Shown here: in pieces, positions 1 through 7,477 of the stretch
How positions within the stretch are numbered: the stretch's first letter is position 1
Layout: each line of letters opens with the position of its first letter
Source of the DNA: CADAWZ01 sp045114665
Lineage (GTDB): Bacteria; Vulcanimicrobiota; CADAWZ01
DNA: 19,650 bases
Reading direction: 5' to 3'
Assembly (NCBI GenBank): GCA_045114665.1
Contig: JBGUKW010000005.1
Coordinates: forward strand, 1 to 19,650
Made by a program: the position numbers and the translations under genes
Notes under the pieces: generated by a model
Told to the model about the DNA's origin: nothing
The model's database searches: none
Seen by the model: the letters and a program-made list of their open reading frames with translations, nothing else

Positions 1-188
1 TGCCAAATATGCAGGGTATGCCAAATATGCAGGGTATGTCCAATATGCAGGGTATGCCAAATATGCAAAGTATGCCAAATATGCAGGGTATGCCAAATAT
101 GCAGGGTATGCCAAATATGCAGGGTATGCCCAATATGCAAAGTATGCCTGATATGCAGGGTATGCCCAATATGCAGGGTATGCCTAAT
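1..188 (+). repeat. 18-bp tandem repeat encoding MQGMPN, about 10 copies
   Basis: The unit, about ATGCAGGGTATGCCAAAT, is repeated head to tail and in frame. It has silent changes (CCA/CCC/CCT) and a few replacements (Gly to Ser, Pro to Ser, Asn to Asp). The array continues past the left edge, so its full copy number is unknown. Confidence 0.95.
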
Positions 189-386
189 ATGCAAAACAAA
201 GCAAATAATATACAAAGAAGATTATCAGCTGATATAGAGACAATAAAAGCCGAAAACAAAAAAATAAAAAAACTCATTGATGTTTTAGAAGAAAGATTTA
301 TACAAGGAGAAATAAGCGAAGACACATACAAAGAATTAAAAGAAAAATACGAAAAAAAGCAAATTTCAATAAAAAATATAAAATAA
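1..386 (+). CDS. Partial protein with MQGMPN repeats and a SHOCT-like C-terminus
   Basis: The frame is open at the left edge, so the true start lies upstream and the first ATG seen is internal. About ten hexapeptides of the form MQ(G/S)M(P/S)(N/D) are followed by roughly 60 charged, helix-forming residues. These end in a segment reading LEERFIQGEISEDTYKELK, which has the pattern of a SHOCT (short C-terminal) domain: a charged helix, a G-E-I-(S/D)-E turn, then a second helix. SHOCT segments usually sit at the C-terminus of membrane or stress-related proteins and are thought to mediate oligomerisation. The missing N-terminus probably holds the main domain. The methionine, glutamine and asparagine-rich repeat is likely disordered. 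The function is unknown. The gene converges with the next one and shares its terminator. Confidence 0.75.
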   Translation, partial: PNMQGMPNMQGMSNMQGMPNMQSMPNMQGMPNMQGMPNMQGMPNMQSMPDMQGMPNMQGMPNMQNKANNIQRRLSADIETIKAENKKIKKLIDVLEERFIQGEISEDTYKELKEKYEKKQISIKNIK

Positions 387-390
387 AAAT

Positions 391-440
391 AGGGTGTATC
401 GGTAAAATCAAAGAAAAATTTACCAATACCCCTAATTTTT
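391..440. terminator. Bidirectional terminator between convergent genes
   Basis: An imperfect hairpin has a left arm at about 391-407 (AGGGTGTATCGGTAAA) and a right arm at about 418-433. It is flanked by an A-run on the left and a T-run at 435-441. It lies between the stop at 386 and the stop of the minus-strand gene at 451, so it can serve both. Confidence 0.7.
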
Positions 441-450
441 TCACAAAACC

Positions 451-1803
451 TTAAAGAACAGCATCAAATTTAAAAGGAATAATAGGAGCAACATCGACTG
501 ATTTTACTTCAAGTATTGCCTCACTTCCTCTGTATTGTACAGGAGGAAAAGTCAATCCTCTCAAAACTTTTCCAAATTTTTCACTCCAATGTGAACTTTT
601 ATCAATAGGTTGATAAGAATATCCCTCTTTATCAATAAGCCTTACATCTCTTAGTCTAATATAATTTATATTTCCTGTTGTTATATCCATGTGGTGATTT
701 AAAATAATATATTCTGGATCATAGTGAATTTCATCAACATAAAGATTTCCATTTGCTGAAACAAACATTGAATTAAGAGAAAATGGTTTTTCTTGACAAT
801 AATCAATATCTCTTATTTCAAGTGGAAATTTCCAAGGTTCAGGAAGAATTACATTAAACAGTTCATCTACATGGATTTCGAGATTCTGAGGCTCTTCCAC
901 ACTGTCACAAAAATAATAAAATCGAGTGTTAAAAATTCCCCAAGGTCCAGAACCAGTGGTTGGATATACATAACCATTTGATTTACTCTCTAAAGTAATC
1001 TTAAAGAACATCGGTCTAAACATGGCTATATCTTCAACCTGCATATTTTGTGCAAATTCTTCTGGAGTCTCTGAATTTAAAACAGAATCAACGAAAGAGT
1101 AATGCCACTCTTGCAACTGTTCAGGTGTCATCTGTTTATTAAAAGAATCACAGAAAAGTTGACAACCTGCAAGCCCACATCTTATCCTCGATATTTTCAA
1201 TTCTTGATTGAGAAGAGGAATAGAAATATAGCAAGGATATTCTTTACAATAATAACTTCTATGAGAAAAATCAGTATGAATTGTAAATTGCCAATTTCCC
1301 TCACATTGCCAAAGAGGAGGAATTGCCTCTTTTTCTCTCTGCAGTTCTTCCCTCCAAGATTGCAATTTTTCAACTGCCTCAGGCGATGTATCAGGGTCTG
1401 TATCCCAAGGATCGTTTAAAGTATTTATTCTAACAAGAGGAGTCTGTCCAGGATTTACAATTTGTATTTCTTCAATAGTCAAGACAACAATTTTAGAAAT
1501 ATCATTCAAAGGCTCAAATTCCAAAAACATTGGAAATGGATCTTTTGACTCAATATTTTTTATTCCAATAAGTGAATAAGTTATATTGTTTTCATAGTCA
1601 ACTAAAGAAGCTCTTGCTGGCATATATCCCTGTGGTATTTCCTCTATAACTTCAAATCCAACTATTGTTTTTACACTGTCAAAAATAATAGATTTAACAA
1701 CAATTTGAATACCCAAATCCATTGCTGTTTGTTCTATAGGAATTAAAGCTCCCATAGACTGGGCTCTTTTTAAAACCGCAGTAAAAACTTGTTCTTGTTC
1801 CAT
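451..1803 (-). CDS. Hypothetical protein, 450 residues, beta-rich
   Basis: I do not recognise the family. The start is supported by a strong ribosome-binding site (GGGGAGGG) just upstream of the ATG. There is no signal peptide or membrane segment, so the protein is probably cytoplasmic. Residues about 20-90 have the alternating hydrophobic pattern of an Ig-like sandwich, resembling by eye the DUF4179/DUF5643 type of ectodomain, but without the membrane anchor expected there. A middle stretch (about 140-230) carries a Glu-rich helix and a cysteine cluster (WQCEG, YYCKEYPCY, RIRCGLAGCQLFC) that could bind metal or form disulfides. The C-terminal half is again beta-strand-like. It lies 170 bp downstream of the transglutaminase-like gene on the same strand. 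A role at the cell surface together with that gene is conceivable but unsupported. Confidence 0.7.
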   Translation of the reverse strand: MEQEQVFTAVLKRAQSMGALIPIEQTAMDLGIQIVVKSIIFDSVKTIVGFEVIEEIPQGYMPARASLVDYENNITYSLIGIKNIESKDPFPMFLEFEPLNDISKIVVLTIEEIQIVNPGQTPLVRINTLNDPWDTDPDTSPEAVEKLQSWREELQREKEAIPPLWQCEGNWQFTIHTDFSHRSYYCKEYPCYISIPLLNQELKISRIRCGLAGCQLFCDSFNKQMTPEQLQEWHYSFVDSVLNSETPEEFAQNMQVEDIAMFRPMFFKITLESKSNGYVYPTTGSGPWGIFNTRFYYFCDSVEEPQNLEIHVDELFNVILPEPWKFPLEIRDIDYCQEKPFSLNSMFVSANGNLYVDEIHYDPEYIILNHHMDITTGNINYIRLRDVRLIDKEGYSYQPIDKSSHWSEKFGKVLRGLTFPPVQYRGSEAILEVKSVDVAPIIPFKFDAVL

Positions 1804-1973
1804 ATTCCCTCCCCTGTTTCTTTTCTTCCCTGTCTCTTTTTGTTGTTACTAGTTTATTCAAAAAAAATAAGTAAATAAAAAGTTGCTGAAAACTATCCAA
1901 TATATGCCTGTTTGCAACTACTTTGTCATTGCGAGGCTTAGAAATAGTTAAAAACTCTAAGGAAAATAAAAAG

Positions 1974-4616
1974 TTATTTCTTGTCTGAATCTTCAACTTT
2001 CTTGTCTGAATCTTTAACTTTCTTGTCTGAATCTTCAACTTTCTTGTCTGAATCTTTAACTTTCTTGTCTGAATCTTCAACCTTCTTATCTGAATCTTCA
2101 ACCTTCTTATCTGAATCTTCAACCTTCTTATCTGAATCTTCAACTTTCTTATCTGAATCTTCAACCTTCTTATCTGAATCTTCAACCTTCTTATCTGAAT
2201 CTTCAACTTTCTTGTCTGAATCTTCAACCTTCTTATCTGAATCTTCAACTTTCTTGTCTGAATCTTCAACTTTCTTGTCTGAATCTTCAACCTTCTTGTC
2301 TGAATCTTCAACTTTCTTATCTGGGTCTTCAGGAATAGAAGAATCTATCTCATCTTTTGAAGAATCATCTTCTATATTTTCTGATTCAGCATTAGGGTCT
2401 TCTATTGTCAAAGGCTCTTCTTCCTTATCATTGTCAACCGTTCCAAATTTTGCAAGAGTATAATCAAGTTTTTGATTTGGAATAGATATTTTCAAAACTC
2501 TTCCACTATTTTGGCTTATATAAAATATCATTCCAATATTTGATTCACATTTAAAAGCATTCTCATCTTTTCCGTCTGCTTCAACTCTTTCAAAATTCTT
2601 GACTTCAAGTTCAACTTTTACTGTCTTTATATCTTCTGGCAAAAATACAGTAAACTTATATTTACCACCAAGTTCTAAACGAGGAATTTGACCAACTACC
2701 AATGCCCAAAAAGATAAAAATCTATTGTCAACCAAATATGTTCCTTTTGAATATGGAATATCTGCTTTCTTCTCATTTCCTTCTGAATCAACAGAAATTA
2801 TTTTCTCAATATTTTTATCTGTAAATCTAAATTTTTGTGTTTTTAAATTATTTCCAATACCACTTGACAATTCACAAGAAAGAGGCAATGCTTTTATATC
2901 AAAAGATGAGTTTGTAGATGCATTAAAATCAACTCCTGCAACTTTCATCAACAATTTTGAAGAAAATAAATAAGATTCTCCCATTTCTCCAAAAACCATA
3001 TCATATACTTTTGCTCTTTCCTTACCTATCAATTTATCGTTTACAGTTATATCATAAGTTCTTTCTTCTCCAACAGACCAATTCATATCTTTTTGATGGA
3101 ATGGAACTTTTTTAGCTGGTTTTGGAAGAAAATCAACTTCAGAAACATCTATTGAAGAAATATCACCAAATTCATATAATCTAATTCTTGCAGGACTTAC
3201 CCCTTCTTCACCCTTTGAAACATCAAAAGGAAGCCAACCACTATTTTCAATATACACTTCAACCCAACTACTTGGAACAAAATCTCCCTTATCAAATGCA
3301 ATTCCAGATGATATTCTTGAAGGAATTCCAGCAGCTCTACAAAGAGCAACCATCAACATTGCTTTACTCTCATTGTTGCCAACATTTGTAACAAATGTCT
3401 GCAAAGCACTTGGGAGTGCTGAACCACTTTTTATATTTTCATTTACCCACTTACAAAGTCTTCCTGCTGCTGTTCTACAATCTCTTGACTTCCAAGTAAC
3501 TTCTTGGGCTTTATTTAAAATAAAATCATTTTTTGACTCTATACCTGGCTGTTGTTCCAAATATTTATTTAAAGATGGATCAAGTTTAAAAGGAGGAAAT
3601 CTATTTGGCTTATCTATTTTTACATCTGTTTTCTTTACAACAAAAGCTCCCTTTGCTGATAAATCAGAAGATTCTCCCTCAAATTTTTGAGAAAATCCCA
3701 AAACTTCGTAAGGCTCAGTATTTATTCCCCTACCATTTATTTCAGCATTCATTCTAACCATATTTAAACTCTTAGGGTCTTGAAAATAAACAGGTGAAAT
3801 AAAACTCTTATTGATACCTAAATCAACTCCATTTGCTTTTTTCATTTTTTGAACAGCAGAAGAATTACTCAATTCAACAGATATTGAGCCACCATATTCT
3901 TTCATTCTAAAAATGTTTAAATTATCACATGAAGCCCAAATCTTTAAAAGTGGGACTCCATAGTAATCTTTCATTGTATATAAATAAGTCTTCTTTTTAG
4001 CACCATTTATATCAATTTCTTCCTGTTTTTCTCTTATAAATGAAACTGTACCCTCAGTTCTGAGAATCGGATCATATATATCAAATGTAGCTTCTTTTTG
4101 ATCCTTACAAGCCTGTAATAAGATCTCATAATGCTCTATGAATGAATCGAAACGCCCCCATAAATTGGTCATGAAAAGATAACAGGATTTTTCTGTTTCA
4201 TTTATATAACTTGTTCCCTGTTTTCCAGAAGCATTTTTCTGTGCAATAAGTCCATCTGAATATACTGTTTCTGATACAATTTCTGTATTTTGAACATTCT
4301 GTTGCATCAAAATATAAGTTGGTTTTAAAGTTTTGGAATTTACAGAAAAATCTGTCTGAAAAACAGATTCTGTAATATCTCCTATTCCTGCTCTTATTAT
4401 TGACAGAGAACGATATTTTACAAAATCTTCACCAGCCAAGTGCATTTTACTTCCAACTTTATAAAGAGAATAACCTATTATTTTTCCATCTGACTTTATA
4501 AGATAATGTTTTTCCACACCAGGTTTAAAAACCGATTGAGTATAACCAAACTCAAAACTAAATAAAATACAAAAAAATAAAAATAATATTGAATAGATTT
4601 TATAATTAATTTTCAT
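1974..4616 (-). CDS. Exported inactive transglutaminase-like protein with heptapeptide-repeat tail
   Basis: The N-terminus is a classical signal peptide (Lys, then a hydrophobic stretch at 8-20, cleavage near YTQS at about 25-28). Residues about 30-250 and 510-715 are beta-rich domains that each begin with a similar G-(K/x)-IG element, reminiscent of DUF3108-type domains. Between them, at about 370-485, is a transglutaminase-core segment: SRDCRTAAGRLCKWV, ALCRAAGIPSR, then SWVEVY and WLPFDVS. The usual catalytic Cys of the GDC motif is Asn415 (VGNNESKA) and the usual His of HAW is Ser449 (PSSW). Only Asp465 remains, so amide-transfer or protease activity is unlikely and a binding role is more plausible. 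The protein ends in an acidic linker and 16 KVEDSDK-type repeats, which would be disordered and highly charged. No clear ribosome-binding site precedes the ATG. Confidence 0.85.
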   Translation of the reverse strand: MKINYKIYSILFLFFCILFSFEFGYTQSVFKPGVEKHYLIKSDGKIIGYSLYKVGSKMHLAGEDFVKYRSLSIIRAGIGDITESVFQTDFSVNSKTLKPTYILMQQNVQNTEIVSETVYSDGLIAQKNASGKQGTSYINETEKSCYLFMTNLWGRFDSFIEHYEILLQACKDQKEATFDIYDPILRTEGTVSFIREKQEEIDINGAKKKTYLYTMKDYYGVPLLKIWASCDNLNIFRMKEYGGSISVELSNSSAVQKMKKANGVDLGINKSFISPVYFQDPKSLNMVRMNAEINGRGINTEPYEVLGFSQKFEGESSDLSAKGAFVVKKTDVKIDKPNRFPPFKLDPSLNKYLEQQPGIESKNDFILNKAQEVTWKSRDCRTAAGRLCKWVNENIKSGSALPSALQTFVTNVGNNESKAMLMVALCRAAGIPSRISSGIAFDKGDFVPSSWVEVYIENSGWLPFDVSKGEEGVSPARIRLYEFGDISSIDVSEVDFLPKPAKKVPFHQKDMNWSVGEERTYDITVNDKLIGKERAKVYDMVFGEMGESYLFSSKLLMKVAGVDFNASTNSSFDIKALPLSCELSSGIGNNLKTQKFRFTDKNIEKIISVDSEGNEKKADIPYSKGTYLVDNRFLSFWALVVGQIPRLELGGKYKFTVFLPEDIKTVKVELEVKNFERVEADGKDENAFKCESNIGMIFYISQNSGRVLKISIPNQKLDYTLAKFGTVDNDKEEEPLTIEDPNAESENIEDDSSKDEIDSSIPEDPDKKVEDSDKKVEDSDKKVEDSDKKVEDSDKKVEDSDKKVEDSDKKVEDSDKKVEDSDKKVEDSDKKVEDSDKKVEDSDKKVEDSDKKVKDSDKKVEDSDKKVKDSDKKVEDSDKK
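1977..2330 (-). repeat. 21-bp tandem repeat encoding KVEDSDK, 16 copies plus a degenerate one
   Basis: The repeat is read on the minus strand at the extreme 3' end of the transglutaminase-like gene, right up to its stop. Sixteen units match KV(E/K)DSDK, and the first, degenerate one reads EDPDK. Units differ mostly at silent positions, with two Glu-to-Lys changes near the end. The unit contains no stop codon in several other frames on both strands, which produces long spurious open frames here. Confidence 0.95.
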
Positions 4617-4830
4617 ATTTAAAATTTTACGCTTTTATTAACTTTATGATTAAATAATTTATTTTATCATATAATATAGAAAAATATTTAACTGATTAAT
4701 TAATAAAGCTCTCCAAAATAAAAATTTGACTATATATTTTTTCTCTGAAAACTAAAAAATTTCACTTTTATAACTTGAAATCCTTCAAAAATAAATGTTT
4801 AGCAAAAAAGCAGAACAAATTCACACTTTT

Positions 4831-5793
4831 TTATTTTACTCTAATTCTTGGATCGGCTATGCCATAAAATATATCTGCAGTTATATTTGCAAAAACTACT
4901 AAAAATGAACTTATCAAAATATCCCCCATCAAGAGTGTATAATCTCTATGAAAAACAGCTTCCATTCCAAGTCGTCCCATTCCTGGCCATGCAAAAATCT
5001 GTTCAACAATAAATGCACCTGCCAAAATTTCAGGAATTGAAAGTGCAACAACAGTTATAAATGGAAGAAGAGCATTTCTAAGGGCATGGACAGTCAAAAC
5101 TCTCATATTTGTCAATCCTTTAGATTTTGCTGTTCTTATATAATCCTGACCTGTAACCTCAATAAGTGAAGCTCTTATATATCTATTCCAAGAGGCTAAA
5201 TTTCTTACTGTCAAAACAAAAACAGGCAAAACAAGATGCCAAGAAATATCTTTTACAGAATTCCAAAATGAAGCATCAACAAGCATATTCATACCCATTG
5301 GTGGAAAAATCGGAATTTTTAAAGAAAATAACCATATTACCATCAATGCAAGCCAAAAGGGAGGCATAGAAAGCCCTAAAAAAGAAAAAAAGGTAAAAAT
5401 ATAATCAAAAGCAGAGTAAGGCTTTAATGCCGAATAAATTCCAAGTGGTAAGGCTATTATTATACTTAATAAATAGGATATTCCCATCAATAGCAGAGTT
5501 GCAGGAACCCTTTCCATGATTGAATCAAGTACAGGCCGCCCGTTTATCAAAGAATATCCAAGATCACCTTTAAAGATAAAATTTTTTAACCAAATTGCAT
5601 ATTGAATATGCAAAGGCTTATCAAGTCCCAAATTTGCTTTGATACGCTCTCTATCTTCAGGGCGTGTATTAGGACTTATAAACATTTTTGTAGGATCACC
5701 TGGAGCAAGTCTAACTATCAAAAATGTTATTATGGTTATAATTAAAATTAAAGGAACTGCTCCTGCAATTCTTTTTAAAACATACTTAAACAT
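4831..5793 (-). CDS. DppB/OppB-family ABC transporter permease
   Basis: This is an inner-membrane permease of the peptide/nickel (PepT) ABC importer family. The 320-residue length is typical. It has an N-terminal membrane helix (about 7-29) followed by the family's APGDP motif, a periplasmic stretch with DLGYS, and five further hydrophobic segments. The EAA cytoplasmic loop (GQDYIRTAKSKGL) contacts the ATPase, and the C-terminus is the usual IADPRIRVK. The start overlaps the stop of the HIT gene by 8 bp, which implies translational coupling. A DppC partner, an ATPase and a binding protein are normally encoded next to dppB. None is found here, and the next gene downstream is the unrelated exported protein 214 bp away. 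Substrate cannot be inferred. Confidence 0.93.
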   Translation of the reverse strand: MFKYVLKRIAGAVPLILIITIITFLIVRLAPGDPTKMFISPNTRPEDRERIKANLGLDKPLHIQYAIWLKNFIFKGDLGYSLINGRPVLDSIMERVPATLLLMGISYLLSIIIALPLGIYSALKPYSAFDYIFTFFSFLGLSMPPFWLALMVIWLFSLKIPIFPPMGMNMLVDASFWNSVKDISWHLVLPVFVLTVRNLASWNRYIRASLIEVTGQDYIRTAKSKGLTNMRVLTVHALRNALLPFITVVALSIPEILAGAFIVEQIFAWPGMGRLGMEAVFHRDYTLLMGDILISSFLVVFANITADIFYGIADPRIRVK

Positions 5794-6295
5794 AATTTTC
5801 GTTTGCTTCTTTTAAATATTTATATGAAGTCGAAAGACTTACAGAAACAACATCTGTTTTTCCTATTACAGGCATAAAATTTGAATCACCAGACCATCTT
5901 GGAACAATATGCCAATGTAGATGACCAGCAACTCCTGCTCCTCCTGCGGTTCCAATATTCATTCCAATATTAAAGCCATTTGGATTATACAATTTTTTCA
6001 AAATAGAAATCTCTTTTTGTATCATAGAAGACATTTCTGTAAGCTCATTAGGTAATAATTCTTCAAAAGAAGAAGTATGCCTGTAAGGAGCAACCATCAA
6101 ATGACCATTGTTATATGGAAAAAGATTCATGACACAAAAACAAGTCTCTCCCCTATCAAGAATTAAATTCTTTTCATCATCATTACTTTCTTTTAAACCA
6201 CAGAAAAGACAATCCCATTTTTTATAACCTTCTGCAATCAAATCATGTGATCTCCAAGGAGCCCATATTTTTTCTAAATCATGTTCAAAATCCAT
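5786..6295 (-). CDS. HIT-family hydrolase (Ap4A phosphorylase-like subgroup)
   Basis: This 169-residue protein has the histidine-triad motif HLHWHIVPRW (His125, His127, His129), which hydrolyses or phosphorolyses nucleotide alpha-phosphate bonds such as those in diadenosine tetraphosphate. The opening WAPWRSHD, the CLFC pair (Cys29/Cys32, possible zinc ligands), RGETCFCVMNLFPYNNGHLMV and GDSNFMPVIG follow the pattern of the mycobacterial Ap4A phosphorylase-like HIT proteins (Rv2613c type). AAAGGGA upstream serves as ribosome-binding site. It is the first gene of a two-gene unit with the overlapping permease, and the tRNA-cluster terminator lies directly upstream. The family is clear; the physiological substrate is not. 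Confidence 0.93.
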   Translation of the reverse strand: MDFEHDLEKIWAPWRSHDLIAEGYKKWDCLFCGLKESNDDEKNLILDRGETCFCVMNLFPYNNGHLMVAPYRHTSSFEELLPNELTEMSSMIQKEISILKKLYNPNGFNIGMNIGTAGGAGVAGHLHWHIVPRWSGDSNFMPVIGKTDVVSVSLSTSYKYLKEANENYV

Positions 6296-6330
6296 AAAAA
6301 ATAATCCCTTTCAAATATTTTTTTCTACAA

Positions 6331-6366
6331 AAATAAAAAGTTCCGAAATTTTATATATTTCGGAAC
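6331..6366 (-). terminator. Terminator of the tRNA cluster
   Basis: On the minus strand a perfect 10-bp stem (GTTCCGAAAT / ATTTCGGAAC) with a short A/T loop is followed by TTTTTATTTTT. It sits about 10 bp past the tRNA-Val 3' end and ahead of the HIT gene. Confidence 0.9.
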
Positions 6367-6376
6367 CTCTGTTTAG

Positions 6377-6450
<74 letters not shown>

Positions 6451-6456
6451 ATTTAA

Positions 6457-6528
6457 AGGCGACGAGCGGAATCGAACCGCTGTACGCGATTTTGCAGACC
6501 GCTGCCTAAGCCACTCGACCACATCGCC
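6457..6528 (-). tRNA. tRNA-Cys (GCA)
   Basis: A 72-nt cloverleaf. The acceptor stem is GGCGATG/CGTCGCC with one G-U pair. The anticodon loop CTGCAAA gives GCA, the T loop is TTCGATT, and the discriminator is U as expected for Cys. CCA is not encoded. Only 6 bp separate it from tRNA-Val. Confidence 0.95.
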
Positions 6529-6541
6529 ATTTTTTAAACAC

Positions 6542-6590
6542 AAAAAAACGAGTTTCATCTCGGACTAACCGAAAATTTCCACCCGTTGTC
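6542..6590 (-). terminator. Hairpin element A (two stems with conserved internal loop, U-tract)
   Basis: Read on the minus strand, an outer stem (AACGGGT/ACTCGTT, one G-U) encloses an internal loop and an inner stem (TCGG/CCGA). A run of seven T follows. It lies between tRNA-Gly and tRNA-Cys, so it probably acts as a terminator or attenuator inside the cluster. Its loop and inner-stem sequence recur in a second copy at 13608-13668. Confidence 0.7.
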
Positions 6591-6593
6591 TAA

Positions 6594-6665
6594 AGCGGAA
6601 AACGGGATTCGGACCCGCGACCCTCGGCTTGGGAAGCCGATGCTCTACCGCTGAGCTATTTCCGC
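6594..6665 (-). tRNA. tRNA-Gly (CCC)
   Basis: A 72-nt cloverleaf. The acceptor stem is GCGGAAA/TTTCCGC, and the anticodon arm is TCGGC-TTCCCAA-GCCGA with anticodon CCC. The T loop is TCCGAAT, and the discriminator is U as expected for Gly. CCA is not encoded. This isoacceptor reads GGG, a codon likely to be rare in so A+T-rich a genome. Confidence 0.95.
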
Positions 6666-6711
6666 AGTTTTCTGCACTAACTTCCACTACCAAAGTTTTG
6701 TGTTATTTTAG

Positions 6712-6784
6712 TGGAGCTGAGGAGACTCGAACTCCTGACATCCTGCGTGCAAGGCAAGCGCTCTACCAACTGAGCTACAACCCC
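6712..6784 (-). tRNA. tRNA-Ala (TGC)
   Basis: A 73-nt cloverleaf. The acceptor stem is GGGGTTG/CAGCTCC with two G-U pairs. The anticodon loop CTTGCAC gives TGC, the T loop is TTCGAGT, and the discriminator is A. CCA is not encoded. Confidence 0.95.
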
Positions 6785-6815
6785 AATTTTCAAAGTTTAA
6801 TTACTTTAATTTCAA

Positions 6816-6889
<74 letters not shown>

Positions 6890-6924
6890 CTGAGAAATTT
6901 TCTCATTTCCCTTTGACTTGACGA

Positions 6925-6953
6925 ATTATATCACAAGTAAAATCAAATGTCAA
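6925..6953 (-). promoter_or_regulatory. Consensus sigma-70-type promoter of the tRNA cluster
   Basis: On the minus strand the -35 box TTGACA (6948-6953) and the -10 box TATAAT (6925-6930) both match the consensus exactly. They are 17 bp apart, and TGA just before the -10 gives an extended -10. It lies about 35 bp upstream of tRNA-Ile. Such a perfect promoter fits a stable-RNA operon. Confidence 0.9.
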
Positions 6954-7015
6954 TAGTTTTTTTTATTTTTTTTTATTTTTTTTTAAAAAATATTATTTTA
7001 AATTCCAAAACAAAT

Positions 7016-7384
7016 TTACTTATCAACTATTACTGCTCCAAATGGCATTAATGAAAGTTTGACAAGTTTTAAATATTGAAGTCCAAAAGGAATTCCAATT
7101 ATACTACAAAACATAGTAATAGCCAATGATAAATTTGCAATTGCTAATGGAATTCCGCCAAAAATAATCCAAATAACATTTAAAAAAACTGAAACAGGAC
7201 TAGCAATTGGGTATTCAATATCTTTTCCAAATGGAGCAAAAGACATTACTGCCAATTTAAAACACTGCTGACCATAAGGAATTCCAATTATTGTTATACA
7301 CCACAAAACACCTGCCAAAAGCCAAGAAAGTCCTGAGGCAAATCCCCCTAAAATAAACCACAAAATATTCAAAATTAAATTCAT
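7016..7384 (-). CDS. yccF: YccF-family inner membrane protein
   Basis: A small (122-residue) membrane protein made of two related halves (about 1-55 and 65-122), each a YccF/DUF307 repeat. The first half has LNILWFILGG then ITIIGIPYGQQCFKLA and SFAPFG. The second has LNVIWIIFGG then SIIGIPFGLQYLKLVKLSLMPFG. Each half supplies about two membrane segments. The family is widespread and functionally uncharacterised. AGGAAAG upstream of the ATG is the ribosome-binding site. The gene appears monocistronic, with a 5' leader holding two hairpins and a decayed transposon gene just beyond. Confidence 0.93.
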   Translation of the reverse strand: MNLILNILWFILGGFASGLSWLLAGVLWCITIIGIPYGQQCFKLAVMSFAPFGKDIEYPIASPVSVFLNVIWIIFGGIPLAIANLSLAITMFCSIIGIPFGLQYLKLVKLSLMPFGAVIVDK

Positions 7385-7406
7385 ATCTCTTTCCTGTTAC
7401 TCAAAA

Positions 7407-7458
7407 TGTGATTAAATATAATCACATCGAGAAATTGAAATCCTCACGGATATTTCTC
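7407..7458 (-). other. Two adjacent hairpins in the yccF 5' leader
   Basis: A 7-bp inverted repeat (TGTGATT...AATCACA) occupies 7407-7426. A bulged hairpin lies at 7429-7458, with outer arms GAGAAAT/ATTTCTC and inner arms ATCC/GGAT. Both lie 20-75 bp upstream of the yccF start. They may be leader structure or the remains of a transposon end. Neither has the U-run of a terminator in the yccF direction. Confidence 0.5.
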
Positions 7459-7477
7459 ACTGTTTCTTTCTTTTTTT

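Noticed and set aside
1694..2311. Open frame on the minus strand encoding KIQTRKL repeats, and another on the plus strand (1981-2463) encoding SESSTFL repeats
   Set aside because: Both are alternative readings of the 21-bp repeat inside the signal-peptide-bearing 880-residue gene; neither has a ribosome-binding site or non-repeat support.
1977..2330. CRISPR-like array
   Set aside because: Units are contiguous 21-mers with no unique spacers and are in frame within a protein-coding gene.
4797..4832. Terminator after the DppB-like gene
   Set aside because: AAAAAAG and CTTTTTT arms could pair, but the stem is almost all A-T with a long loop; too weak to annotate.
6542..6590. T-box riboswitch, suggested by GGGTGGAA on the minus strand
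   Set aside because: The T-box core AGGGTGGNACCGCG is not matched, there is no specifier region, and it precedes a tRNA gene rather than a synthetase or amino-acid gene.
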